Source of the DNA: Streptomyces sp. NBC_00091
GTDB lineage: Bacteria > Actinomycetota > Actinomycetes > Streptomycetales > Streptomycetaceae
Assembly (NCBI RefSeq): GCF_026343185.1
Contig: NZ_JAPEMA010000001.1
Span: 5,956,918 to 6,020,917, forward strand
Direction of reading: 5' to 3'
Length of the DNA stretch: 64,000 nucleotides
Positions 26,695-34,979 of the stretch are shown here, in pieces (position 1 is the stretch's first letter; each line of letters opens with the position of its first letter). The position numbers were made by a program, and so were the translations under genes. A model generated the notes under the pieces. It had not been told where the DNA came from, did no database searches, and was given only the letters and a program-made list of their open reading frames with translations.

Positions 26695-28479
26695 ATGTCA
26701 CCAGGCAACCCGAGATCCCCCGAGCAGCCGATGCCTCGGGACCGCACGCCCCGCCGTAGCCGGATGCTCCGGCATTTGGTCGTGGGGGCGGTGGCGGTGC
26801 TCGCCGCCTCGGCCGGTGTCGGCGCCCTGGCGCCCAGCGCGGGCGCAGCGCCGACCGTCCGCATCAGTGTGGATGCCGGTACCTCCTTGGGCACGGTGCC
26901 CAGCAGTGGTGTCGGCCTCAACACGGGCTTCGGCGACGAGCACATGGGGGACCCCAAGGTGACATCGCTGATGAAGGCCGCGGGAGTCCGGCAACTGCGC
27001 TATCCCGGCGGCTCCGGCGCGGACGACTACCACTGGAAGACCCACACCTCCGGCGACGGCAGCGGCTGGATCCCCTCCAACACCAACTTCGACCACTTCA
27101 TGGCCACCGCGAAGAAGGTCGGCGCCCAGCCGATCCTGACCGCGAACTACGGTTCCGGCACCCCCCAGGAGGCCGCCGACTGGGTCAAGTACGCCAACGT
27201 CGACAAAGGTTACGGCGTGAAGTACTGGGAGATCGGCAACGAGGTCTACGGCAACGGGCACTACGGCAACGGCAAGGGATGGGAAACCGACACCCACGCC
27301 GACAAGAGCCCGAAGGAGTACGGAAAGAACCTGGTCGCCTACTCGAAGGCGATGAAGGCCGTGGACCCGAAGGTGAAGATCGGAGCGGTGCTCACCACCC
27401 CCGGCGGCTGGCCGGATACGGAGAAGGCTCCCGGTGACAGCGCCGACTGGAACCACACGGTGCTCTCCATCGCGGCAAGCTCGATCGACTTCGTCATCGT
27501 CCACTGGTATCCGGGCGGCACCACCACGGCCGACCTGCTGAACACCCCCTCGCGGATCGCCGGTGTCACGTCCTCGCTGCGCTCGCTGATCGCCAAGTAC
27601 GCGGGCTCGCGCGCCGCTTCGGTGGAGATCGCGGTCACCGAGACCGATGCCGTCGGCTCGCCCGCCTTGACCAGCCAGGCCGCGGCCCTGTTCGCGCCGG
27701 ACACCTACATGACCTGGTTCGAGCAGGGTGCCACCCACGTGGACTGGTGGAACCTGCACAACGGCTCGGGCGAAGCACCCACCACCGTCCACGGCGAGAC
27801 CGACTACCGGGATGGGGGCATTCTCTCCGCTGGAACCTGCGCCGGGGGGAAGTGCCAACCGCCGCGCGACACGCCCTTCCCCACCTACTGGGGCATCCGC
27901 TCGCTGACCGCACTGGCGCAGCCCGGCGACACCATGGTCAAGTCGTCCTCGGGCAACTCGTCGGTTGCCGTGCACGCGGTGCGGAGCGGCAACGGCGGTC
28001 TGAACGTCATGCTGATCAACAAGAGCCCGCAGAACGCGGCGCCGGTGTCGCTCTCGTACGCCGGATTCACCCCGGCCGCCGGGGAGGTCACGACCGTTTC
28101 GTATGCCAAGGGAGATACTGCCCTGACGACGGCGAAGCGGGGCACGGCGGTCGCACAGACGCTGCCGCCGTACTCGATCACGACTCTTCAGCTGAAGCCC
28201 GCGTCGGGGACCGCCGGCGCTGCCAAGCCGACGCCCGCCCCCACGCCGACCGCCGCCACGCCGGTTGTTACCGCCTCCGGCACGACCGGCACCCGTGCGC
28301 AGGCGGAGCGCGGCGTACCCGTCGGCCAGCCGACCCCGGGCAGCACGTCCGGCGGCCTGGCTTCCACCGGGGTGAGCAACACCATCACCTACAGCGCCCT
28401 CGGTGGCCTGCTGGTCATCGCCGCCGGCAGCGTGCTGGTGCTTCGCGGACGTCGCCGCAGGGCTTTGCACGGGAAGTGA
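26695..28479 (+). CDS. Cell-wall-anchored GH51-like alpha-L-arabinofuranosidase
   Basis: 594 residues. N-terminal signal peptide (hydrophobic segment ~25-45), then a clan-A barrel with RYPGGSGADDYHWKT and KYWEIGNEVYGNG (acid/base E183), closest to GH51/GH79-type enzymes. A Pro/Thr-rich linker (~505-550) leads to a sorting signal: LASTG at ~555, a hydrophobic helix, and a positively charged tail (RGRRRRALHGK). LAxTG is the motif of class E streptomycete sortases, so the enzyme should be covalently held on the wall. ATG 26695 follows GGAG. Substrate assignment is tentative. Confidence 0.8.
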   Translation: MSPGNPRSPEQPMPRDRTPRRSRMLRHLVVGAVAVLAASAGVGALAPSAGAAPTVRISVDAGTSLGTVPSSGVGLNTGFGDEHMGDPKVTSLMKAAGVRQLRYPGGSGADDYHWKTHTSGDGSGWIPSNTNFDHFMATAKKVGAQPILTANYGSGTPQEAADWVKYANVDKGYGVKYWEIGNEVYGNGHYGNGKGWETDTHADKSPKEYGKNLVAYSKAMKAVDPKVKIGAVLTTPGGWPDTEKAPGDSADWNHTVLSIAASSIDFVIVHWYPGGTTTADLLNTPSRIAGVTSSLRSLIAKYAGSRAASVEIAVTETDAVGSPALTSQAAALFAPDTYMTWFEQGATHVDWWNLHNGSGEAPTTVHGETDYRDGGILSAGTCAGGKCQPPRDTPFPTYWGIRSLTALAQPGDTMVKSSSGNSSVAVHAVRSGNGGLNVMLINKSPQNAAPVSLSYAGFTPAAGEVTTVSYAKGDTALTTAKRGTAVAQTLPPYSITTLQLKPASGTAGAAKPTPAPTPTAATPVVTASGTTGTRAQAERGVPVGQPTPGSTSGGLASTGVSNTITYSALGGLLVIAAGSVLVLRGRRRRALHGK

Positions 28480-28493
28480 GACCGCGTGAGTGA

Positions 28494-28545
28494 CCGACGG
28501 CCCGGCAGCAACGCCACCCACCCGTGGCGCGCGCCGGGCCGTCGG
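28494..28545. terminator. Bidirectional terminator between convergent arabinan genes
   Basis: Perfect 13-bp stem CCGACGGCCCGGC/GCCGGGCCGTCGG around a 26-base loop, between the GH51-like gene and the convergent GH43-CBM42 gene. Confidence 0.75.
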
Positions 28546-28657
28546 CCTCCGCGCCGGCGTCGGCGGTCAGGTAACAAACAAGGCCGGGGTCGTTGACCTG
28601 GACCTGGCCTACCTCGGCACCGGTCCCGGCCCGTGGGGTGGCCCGAGCCGACCCCCG

Positions 28658-30058
28658 TCAGTAGCCGACGTGGAAGGTGGCGTCGGCCTTCTCCGTGGTG
28701 GTGGCGATCGGGTCGATGCGCAGGACGTAGCCGGTGTGCCGGATGTAATGCGTCGGGAAGTTGTGCGAACGGAAGGACGACCAGGAGGAGTCGGCCAGGC
28801 CGGCGGTCCTGTGGAACGTGGCGGCCGCGGCGAAGGTCGCGGTGCCGTCGTTCTCTTCCAGCCGCAGGTCGTAGTTGGAGTGCCGCAGGTAGCGGGTCGG
28901 GAAGTTGACCGACTGGAAGGACACGCCCGCGCTGTCGGCCAGGCCGCGTACGAGCTTCCACTGCGAGTCGGTGTACGGGTCGAACGGGTAGACATCGATC
29001 CGGCCGACGGAGTTGGCGTGACGGACGTAACGGTCGGGGTAGTTGTAGGACTTCAGCCGGTTCCAGGCGGGGCTGCCCCACTTCGCCACGAGGTTGTCGT
29101 ACTCGGTCGTGGTGATCGTCGCGATGGTGCAGTGCTTGGAGTTGAGGGGCTGGGTGTAGTCGCGCTGGTCCAGCGCGGTCCAGGTGCCGGCGGCGAGGTC
29201 GTTGCTCTGCCAGGCGTAGAAGACGCCGTTCGGCGTGTAGGTGTCGCCCCACAGGTACCAGGATCCGGAGGTCAGGGACTTCACCAGGGTCGGCGCCTCG
29301 GTGCCGCCGTGGGCGGCCGCCGTGCTGAAGGGCGTGAAGCTGCCCGGCTGCAGGGTGGTCGACCGCGCGCCCACGAGGGCCTGGTCCCTCCCCCTGTAGT
29401 AGAGGTAGTTGACGCCGTTCACACCCACGGCGAGGTTGCCGTCGATGATGTCGTAGCCGGGGTCGAAGAAGACCTGCGGGGACGTCACCGTCTGGAAGTT
29501 GGTGGTGTAGTTCACCATGAGCACGTTGTGGCCGCTGGCATTGACCGACGAGTAGATGATCCCGTACTCGCCGCGGCCGGCGTCCCAGAACGCCTCGGGT
29601 GCCCAGCTGTGGGTCACCATGTCGTGCAGCTTCAGCCGGCGGTAGCCGGTGAGGGCGCGCAGGTCCGCGGAGTCCCAGACGTGGATGTACTGGCTGTTGT
29701 AGCCCCAGTCGGTGCCCTTGAGGTCGGTGGCGAGGACGACGAAGGTGCCGTCCTGCTTGCGCATGATGAACGGATCACGCAGACCGCCCGCACCCGCGGT
29801 CGGGGTCACCACGGGGTTGTTCTGGTTGAGCGGCATCCAGCGCAGGCCGTCGGTGCTGACCGCCAGGTGCAGGCCGTAGTCGGCCTCCAGCATGGTCGCG
29901 GACTCGGTGAAGTAGCCCATGACGTAGGCCGCGTCCGCGGCGTAGGCGGGCCGCGCGCCCAGGGCCAGCGTTCCGGACAGGGCCAGCGGGACGGTGGCGG
30001 CCATACCGAGGAACAGGCGTCGCGACGGGTGGGGGCCGGGGCCGGTTGTTGCGGTCAT
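28658..30058 (-). CDS. Secreted GH43-CBM42 exo-arabinofuranosidase
   Basis: 466 residues. Tat signal (PSRRLFLGMAA), GH43 propeller (~35-325: LRDPFIMRKQDGTFVVLATD, SWAPEAFWDAGRGEYGIIYS) and a C-terminal CBM42 beta-trefoil (~330-466: SYNYPDRYVRHAN, NFPTRYLRHSNYDLRLEEND, NFPTHYIRHTGYVLRID), which binds arabinofuranose. The same architecture is known for the exo-1,5-alpha-L-arabinofuranosidase of S. avermitilis (GH43 subfamily 26). ATG 30058 has GGAG upstream. A perfect LacI-type operator lies 207 bp upstream. Confidence 0.92.
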   Translation of the reverse strand: MTATTGPGPHPSRRLFLGMAATVPLALSGTLALGARPAYAADAAYVMGYFTESATMLEADYGLHLAVSTDGLRWMPLNQNNPVVTPTAGAGGLRDPFIMRKQDGTFVVLATDLKGTDWGYNSQYIHVWDSADLRALTGYRRLKLHDMVTHSWAPEAFWDAGRGEYGIIYSSVNASGHNVLMVNYTTNFQTVTSPQVFFDPGYDIIDGNLAVGVNGVNYLYYRGRDQALVGARSTTLQPGSFTPFSTAAAHGGTEAPTLVKSLTSGSWYLWGDTYTPNGVFYAWQSNDLAAGTWTALDQRDYTQPLNSKHCTIATITTTEYDNLVAKWGSPAWNRLKSYNYPDRYVRHANSVGRIDVYPFDPYTDSQWKLVRGLADSAGVSFQSVNFPTRYLRHSNYDLRLEENDGTATFAAAATFHRTAGLADSSWSSFRSHNFPTHYIRHTGYVLRIDPIATTTEKADATFHVGY

Positions 30059-30265
30059 TTGCGCTCCAGGGTGCGTGGGGGGCGGGCGGCCGTTCTCGGC
30101 AGTCACGGCATGCACCGTCGCAGCGCTGGGCGGGGGCGCCCGGACCACGGGATGCAACGGGTCCCGCGGGTGGTCGCGGACGTTGCGTCCCGGGGCGGGA
30201 GGTTGCTGCCCGCTCCGTGGAGCCCAGCCCGTCGGGAGTGCGGGGACGGTGGAAGCAGGATCGAA

Positions 30266-30279
30266 TGTTAGCGCTAACA
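30266..30279. promoter_or_regulatory. LacI-type operator upstream of GH43-CBM42
   Basis: Perfect palindrome TGTTAGCGCTAACA, identical to the core at 13390-13403. It lies 207 bp upstream of the GH43-CBM42 ATG; the intervening sequence has no gene, so a long leader is likely. Confidence 0.75.
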
Positions 30280-30329
30280 ATCAATTCGGCCAGGACACGC
30301 GGTAGATGAGAGCGGCTCGGTGGCCATCA

Positions 30330-30530
30330 CTATGGGTCTGCCCGAGTAGCGCGTCAAGGTCACGCGCAAGGTCGTCCCGCTGCCCGGTCGGGAAGCGCGG
30401 CCCGACCCGATCCGTCGTCCCGGACGGGCACGTCGGCCTCGACGAAGCCCAGCCGCCGGTTCATGCCGAGGGCCGCAGCGTTGCCCGGGTGGTGGAAGGC
30501 CCGCATCCAGTGCACGCCGCGCGAAGCTGA
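30330..30530 (-). pseudogene. Probable remnant of a GNAT acetyltransferase
   Basis: One minus frame reads WMRAFHHPGNAAALGMNRRL and GFVEADVPVRDDGS, like the C-terminal strand-turn of GNAT acetyltransferases. No start, acetyl-CoA motif or intact frame accompanies it. Low-certainty call based on a short stretch; the region 30280-30595 otherwise contains nothing I can support. Confidence 0.4.
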
Positions 30531-30595
30531 TCGCCAGAAGCTTCATCGCCAGCGCGACGCCCCTCCCCAGGTGGCCGGCCGGCACTCCGTCTGCG

Positions 30596-31579
30596 CTATT
30601 GGGGGATGGCGAGCAGGATGCGGCCGTGGCCACCGCCGGCGTCGACGTGGTCGTGGGCCTTGGCGATGTCGTCCAGCGGGTAGCGGTCGCCGACGGCGAT
30701 GGTGAGGGCGCCGACGGCGGCTGCGGAGGTGAGGTCGCGGGCGGCCTGGCCCTTGGCCTCGGCGGGGAAGTCGTCGCTGCCGAGCAGCCGCAGGGTGACG
30801 TTGTTGAACAGCAGCGGCCAGAAGGGGATCTCGGTGCGGTCCGTGCGGGTGGCGTAGGCCGCGATGACGGCGTTGTTGGCGGCGACGGCGTTGTCGAGAT
30901 CGGCGTTGTCGGACAGCGCGACCTCGATGATCCGGTCGACGCCCCGTGGCGCGTACGAGCGGATGGCCGCGGCGGGGTCGCCGGTGTCCAGGGCGACGGC
31001 GTGGGAGACGACGGTCGGGTCGACGAGGTCGAGGTCCGCGGTGCGGCGGACGGTGGCGAGTACGGTGGCGCCGGCCCAGTGGGCGAGCTGGGCGGCCAGG
31101 GAGCCGACGCCGCCGAGGACTCCGTGGACCAGGACCAGTCGGCCGTCGACCGGGCCGTCGGCGAAGACGGTGCGGTGGGCGGTGATGCCGGGGATGCCGA
31201 GGCTCGCCCCCAGCTCGTCGCTGAGGTGGTCTGGCAGAGGTACGGCCTGGTTGTCGGGTACGACGGTGTACTGAGCAGCTGTGCCGAAGGGGCGGTAGGA
31301 CTGGGCGCCGTATACCCAGACCCGCTGTCCGACGCGATGGGCGTCGACTTGGGCGCCCACGGCGTCGATGACCCCGGCGGCGTCGCTGTGCGGGATCACC
31401 CGTGGATGGGGCATGGACGAGCCGAGCCAGCCGCGCCGCTTCTTGGTGTCGCCGGGGTTGACGCCCGAGACGGTGACACGGACGCGGACCTCGCCGGGGC
31501 CGGGGGCGGGATCAGGTAGTTCACCGACGTGCAGGGCATCGGCGGCGGGGCCCTGGTCGTCGTACCAGGAAGCAAGCAT
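30596..31579 (-). CDS. NADPH-dependent quinone reductase (MDR family)
   Basis: 327 residues, zinc-free medium-chain dehydrogenase. The N-terminal GroES-like part has VSGVNPGDTKKRRGW and HSDAAGVIDAVG, the Rossmann part LVHGVLGGVGSLAAQLAHW. Such enzymes reduce quinones or enones with NADPH. ATG 31579, GGAGG about 8 bases upstream. It follows the PadR gene by 20 bp on the same strand and is therefore likely PadR-controlled. Confidence 0.88.
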   Translation of the reverse strand: MLASWYDDQGPAADALHVGELPDPAPGPGEVRVRVTVSGVNPGDTKKRRGWLGSSMPHPRVIPHSDAAGVIDAVGAQVDAHRVGQRVWVYGAQSYRPFGTAAQYTVVPDNQAVPLPDHLSDELGASLGIPGITAHRTVFADGPVDGRLVLVHGVLGGVGSLAAQLAHWAGATVLATVRRTADLDLVDPTVVSHAVALDTGDPAAAIRSYAPRGVDRIIEVALSDNADLDNAVAANNAVIAAYATRTDRTEIPFWPLLFNNVTLRLLGSDDFPAEAKGQAARDLTSAAAVGALTIAVGDRYPLDDIAKAHDHVDAGGGHGRILLAIPQ

Positions 31580-31599
31580 GGGGGTACCTCCGTGGACAG

Positions 31600-32178
31600 T
31601 CAGCTCGCGGGAGCGGCGGGTGCGTGCGGATCGCTGTCGGCGCGTCCGGTGTCGAATACGGGGGCTTCGTCCCCGAGGGCCTCGCGCAGCCAGGTCCGCT
31701 CCGCGCGACTGGTGGCGCGGGCGGTGAGCAGCATGCCCCGCCGGTAGGGGTCGGCGACCTCCTCGGCACGCAGGGGCCGCTCGTTGTCGTAGAAGAAGCT
31801 CGCCGGTTCTTCCAGGAACTCCAGCCGCCTACGCAGCACCACGTGCTGCTCGGCTACGTCGGGCAGGTGAGAGAGGAAGGCCAGAACGATGTAGAACCGG
31901 GTGAAGTCGGTGATCTCGTGGTCGGCGGGCTCGCGCAGACGCTGAAGCATGTCGGCCCGTCCGGCCGCGGTCAGACTGAGCACGTACCGTGCCGCCCCCG
32001 CGGCCGGGTCGGCGCGCCGCTCGATCAAGCCCGCCTTGGTCAGACGATTGATCGCCGGATACAGGCTGCCGTCACTGACCGGCCGCGTATAGCCGGTCAG
32101 CTGTGAGACGCGGCGGCGCAGCTCGTGTCCGGGCAGGGGTCCCTCGGCGAGGAAGCCGAGTATCGCGAGTTCCAGCAT
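31600..32178 (-). CDS. PadR-family transcriptional regulator
   Basis: 192 residues. Winged helix at the N-terminus (LAILGFLAEGPLPGHELRRR, VSDGSLYPAINRLTKAGLIE) and the Vir-type helical C-terminal dimerisation domain. ATG 32178 is chosen as the family starts MLELAILGFL; an upstream ATG at 32202 lies inside the operator. It is transcribed with the MDR reductase and divergent from a SnoaL-like gene across a 30-bp palindrome, so it probably represses both sides. Confidence 0.88.
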   Translation of the reverse strand: MLELAILGFLAEGPLPGHELRRRVSQLTGYTRPVSDGSLYPAINRLTKAGLIERRADPAAGAARYVLSLTAAGRADMLQRLREPADHEITDFTRFYIVLAFLSHLPDVAEQHVVLRRRLEFLEEPASFFYDNERPLRAEEVADPYRRGMLLTARATSRAERTWLREALGDEAPVFDTGRADSDPHAPAAPAS

Positions 32179-32199
32179 GAGTCCATCTTCGCACAGGTG

Positions 32200-32229
32200 C
32201 ATCGAATCGATGTGAACATCGATTCGATG
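32200..32229. promoter_or_regulatory. 30-bp perfect inverted repeat, PadR operator
   Basis: CATCGAATCGATGT, a GA spacer, then its exact reverse complement. It sits between the PadR start and the divergent SnoaL-like gene, 22 bp upstream of the PadR ATG and 48 bp upstream of the other, overlapping the expected promoters. Confidence 0.8.
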
Positions 32230-32277
32230 TTATGCTCGTAGGTACCCGCCCAAACGTTTCTGGAGAGGGACAGCAAG

Positions 32278-32697
32278 ATGCAGTCGCAGTCCACCGAGTC
32301 AGTGATGAACCGTTTCGTCGAGTTCATCAACACGGGCAACGAGGATCTCGCCCGCGAGGTCATTTCTCCGGACGCGGTGTTCCACGCGCCAAGTCACCCG
32401 GAACCACTGCGGGGGCCCGATGGGTACATGGAAGTCCTCGGGATGATGCGCAGCGCCTTCCCCGACGTTCAGTGGACGCTGGAGGAGACGGTCACCGAAG
32501 GCGACACGGTCGCCGCGCGGTTCACCATGCGGGGAACCCACGACGGTGAATTCTTCGGGATCCCGGCGAGCGGCAACAAGATCTCGGTGCAGGCCATGAA
32601 CTTCTACTACCTGGCCGACGGCCGGATCGTCGGCGAACGGGGCCAGCCCGACCTCCTCGGGGTGATGCAGCAGATCGGCGCCGTACCGGCGCCGTGA
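32278..32697 (+). CDS. SnoaL-like (NTF2-fold) protein
   Basis: 139 residues, single alpha+beta NTF2-like domain: MNRFVEFINTGNEDLAREVI, DAVFHAPSH, MRGTHDGEFFGIPASGNKIS and a YYLADGRIVGERGQPD end, typical of the SnoaL/ester-cyclase family. These act as small-molecule cyclases, hydroxylases or stress proteins; nothing here defines a substrate. GGAGAGGGA upstream of the ATG. It is divergent from padR and likely co-regulated with the MDR reductase in response to an electrophile or drug (inference). Confidence 0.82.
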   Translation: MQSQSTESVMNRFVEFINTGNEDLAREVISPDAVFHAPSHPEPLRGPDGYMEVLGMMRSAFPDVQWTLEETVTEGDTVAARFTMRGTHDGEFFGIPASGNKISVQAMNFYYLADGRIVGERGQPDLLGVMQQIGAVPAP

Positions 32698-32767
32698 GGC
32701 AGACAGTCGCCTCCTCCTCCCGCGCAACCGTCCAGGTCCGCGCTGCCGCCCTCCCGCAAGGCACACC

Positions 32768-33946
32768 ATGGAATCCCTCGCACCCGCACCGCCCGCTCAG
32801 GCGATAGCCGTCCTGCCCCGGTCCTCCATTCTGGTGGCGGCCCTGTCCACCGTCGTGGAGTGGTACGACTTCACGCTGTACCTGTACATGACCACCGTGC
32901 TGTCCCGGGTGTTCTTCGGCACCGGCTCCACCTCGCTCCTGATCACCCTGGCGGTCTTCGCCGTCGCCTACCTGATGCGCCCGCTCGGCGCGATGGCCTT
33001 CGGCCACATCGGGGACCGGCTCGGGCGCCGCAAGGTGCTGCTCGGCTCGATGGCGGTGATGACCTCCGCGATGCTGGCCACCGCCCTGCTCCCGACCCGC
33101 GACCAGATCGGCTCCGCCGCCGGGGTCACTGCCCTCACCGTCACCCTCGTCCCCGGTCCCGCCCTGGACGCGTGGGGGTGGCGCATCCCCTTCCTGTTCG
33201 GCACGCTGCTCGCCACCACGGTGCTGATCGCCCGCTCCACCATGCGCGAATCCCCCGCCTTCGAGCAGCAGCCCCCGCCCGACACCAAGGGCGCGGGCCC
33301 GCTGATGACCACTCTGCGCACCCAGCGCCCCGCGCTCTACCGGACGTTCGCGATCTCGGCGCTCGGCTCGGTGACGTACTACGTCGGCATCAGCTACGTC
33401 CCCACCTACCTCGGCGCGGTCAGCGGCTTCAGCGAGTCCGACGCCCTGTGGCTGTCGACCATCGCGGCCCTCGTCGTCATCGTCGTCACGCCGTTCGCGG
33501 GTGCCCTGTCCGACCGGGTCGGCCGCCGCCCCGCACTCACGCTCTTCGGTGCCCTGGCGGTGATCCTGCCGCCGGCCATGTTCGGCCTGATGACCCAGGG
33601 CAGCTTCGCCGCCGCACTGACCGGCGCGATCGTCCTGGCCTGCGTGGCAGGCGGCATCAGTGCGGTCGCGGCCTCCGCGATCGCCGAACAGTTCCCCGTC
33701 GCCCAGCGCCTCAGCGGCCTCGCGCTCGGCGCCACCGCAGCCACCGCCCTCTTCGGCGGACTCACCCCGTACGCCTCCCAGGCCCTGGTCGACTCCACCG
33801 GCTGGGCCCTGATCCCCGGCGCCCTGGTCGCCGCCACTGCCCTGGCCGTCCTGCCCGTCCTGCGCCGCCTCCCGGAAACCGCGCCAGCCATCCGTGCACC
33901 CCAGCCCGGCCCTCTCGCCCCGGAACCCGAACCCCAAGCCCGCTGA
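32768..33946 (+). CDS. MFS transporter of the metabolite:H+ symporter type, internally deleted
   Basis: 392 residues. Family landmarks are present: VVEWYDFTLYLYMTTVLSRV, MRPLGAMAFGHIGDRLGRRK, DAWGWRIPFLFG, and GALSDRVGRRPAL. Between DQIGSAAGV and TALTVTLVPGP the usual stretch with helix 4, the RxxQG(F/L)SxGGE(Y/F) motif and helix 5 is missing, about 55-60 residues, with the frame kept. Typical members have ~440 residues. The protein is therefore probably non-functional as a transporter. ATG preceded by AAGG. Confidence 0.78.
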   Translation: MESLAPAPPAQAIAVLPRSSILVAALSTVVEWYDFTLYLYMTTVLSRVFFGTGSTSLLITLAVFAVAYLMRPLGAMAFGHIGDRLGRRKVLLGSMAVMTSAMLATALLPTRDQIGSAAGVTALTVTLVPGPALDAWGWRIPFLFGTLLATTVLIARSTMRESPAFEQQPPPDTKGAGPLMTTLRTQRPALYRTFAISALGSVTYYVGISYVPTYLGAVSGFSESDALWLSTIAALVVIVVTPFAGALSDRVGRRPALTLFGALAVILPPAMFGLMTQGSFAAALTGAIVLACVAGGISAVAASAIAEQFPVAQRLSGLALGATAATALFGGLTPYASQALVDSTGWALIPGALVAATALAVLPVLRRLPETAPAIRAPQPGPLAPEPEPQAR

Positions 33947-33955
33947 GCAGACTTC

Positions 33956-34090
33956 GTGCGCTGCAACAACCTCACCGACGCCGCCCGGCCCGCCGCACTC
34001 TTCGCCCCCGGCACAGTCCGTACCCGGACCTTCGACACCCCGGAGTCCCTCAGCATCACCTTCCACGAGGTCCACGCGAAGTCTTCTCGT
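33956..34090 (+). pseudogene. N-terminal fragment of an Rv2578c-family radical SAM protein
   Basis: Frame starting GTG encodes MRCNNLTDAARPAALFAPGT and VRTRTFDTPESLSITFHEVH then AKS, matching the start of the Rv2578c radical SAM family just before its NPYRGCTHAC cluster motif. The frame then turns to unrelated sequence and stops at 34147; the cluster-binding part is absent. Confidence 0.6.
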
Positions 34091-34202
34091 CAGAGGGGGG
34101 CGATGTTCCTAATAATCTCCGATCTGACGCGTGCCGATGTACAGTGAAGAACGCCCTTGACCTGCAGAAAGCTGGCAGGGAGCCGTCTTCCAGGAGTCCA
34201 AA

Positions 34203-34622
34203 ATGCTGCGCACCATGTTCAAGTCCAAGATCCACCGGGCCACGGTGACCCAGGCCGACCTGCACTACGTCGGCTCTGTGACCATCGACGCCGACCTGCT
34301 CGACGCCGCCGATCTGCTGCCCGGGGAGCTCGTCCACATCGTGGACATCACCAATGGTGCGCGGCTCGAGACGTACGTCATCGAGGGGGAGCGGGGCTCC
34401 GGGGTCATCGGGATCAACGGGGCCGCCGCGCATCTCGTGCACCCCGGGGACCTCGTCATCCTGATCAGCTACGCGCAGGTCGAGGACGCGGAGGCGCGGG
34501 CGCTCAAGCCGCGCGTCGTGCACGTGGACGGCGACAACAGGATCATCGAGCTGGGCGCGGACCCGTCCGCCCCGGTGCCGGGAACGGACCAGGAGCGCAG
34601 CCCCCACTCGGTGGCTGTCTGA
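34203..34622 (+). CDS. panD: Aspartate 1-decarboxylase
   Basis: 139 residues. Makes beta-alanine for pantothenate from L-aspartate. Self-cleavage occurs at Gly24-Ser25 in HYVGSVTID, where Ser25 becomes the pyruvoyl cofactor; the N-terminal [20 protein letters not shown] and [10 protein letters not shown] are typical. Full length. ATG about 11 bases after a short AGGAG. Followed 15 bp later by a GNAT gene on the same strand, a frequent arrangement in streptomycetes. Confidence 0.97.
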   Translation: MLRTMFKSKIHRATVTQADLHYVGSVTIDADLLDAADLLPGELVHIVDITNGARLETYVIEGERGSGVIGINGAAAHLVHPGDLVILISYAQVEDAEARALKPRVVHVDGDNRIIELGADPSAPVPGTDQERSPHSVAV

Positions 34623-34637
34623 GGGGAGTCGGGGATC

Positions 34638-34979
34638 ATGGCGATCGAGCTGGTGGACGAGCGCAAAGCGGGGCGGCTGCTGGCCGTCGAGGACAGCAGG
34701 GTGGTCGGCTTCATCGCCTACTTCGTGCTCGCCGCCGAGCCCCACGCCCTGGTGGCGGTGCACACCGTGGTCGAGCCGGGCCACGAGGGCCGCGGGATCG
34801 CCGGGGACCTGGTGAAGGGGTTCTACGGGATCGCCGCCGCGGAGGGGGTACCGGTCGTCCCGCTCTGCCCCTACGCCGCGAGCTGGGCCGCCCGCCACCC
34901 CGACCGGGCGCCCGAGCCCCCGGCCGCGGTCGCCGAGGCGGCCAGGGCGCAACTGGACCGGGACGCCGACCTCTGGTGA
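34638..34979 (+). CDS. Small GNAT-family N-acetyltransferase (YjdJ type)
   Basis: 113 residues, shorter than classical GNATs. VAVHTVVEPGHEGRGIAGDL contains the acetyl-CoA pyrophosphate loop, and VVPLCPYAASWAARHPD the conserved end of the COG2388 group. Acceptor unknown. ATG with GGGGAGTCGGGG upstream; the TGA overlaps the following GTG, so the two are coupled. Confidence 0.85.
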   Translation: MAIELVDERKAGRLLAVEDSRVVGFIAYFVLAAEPHALVAVHTVVEPGHEGRGIAGDLVKGFYGIAAAEGVPVVPLCPYAASWAARHPDRAPEPPAAVAEAARAQLDRDADLW

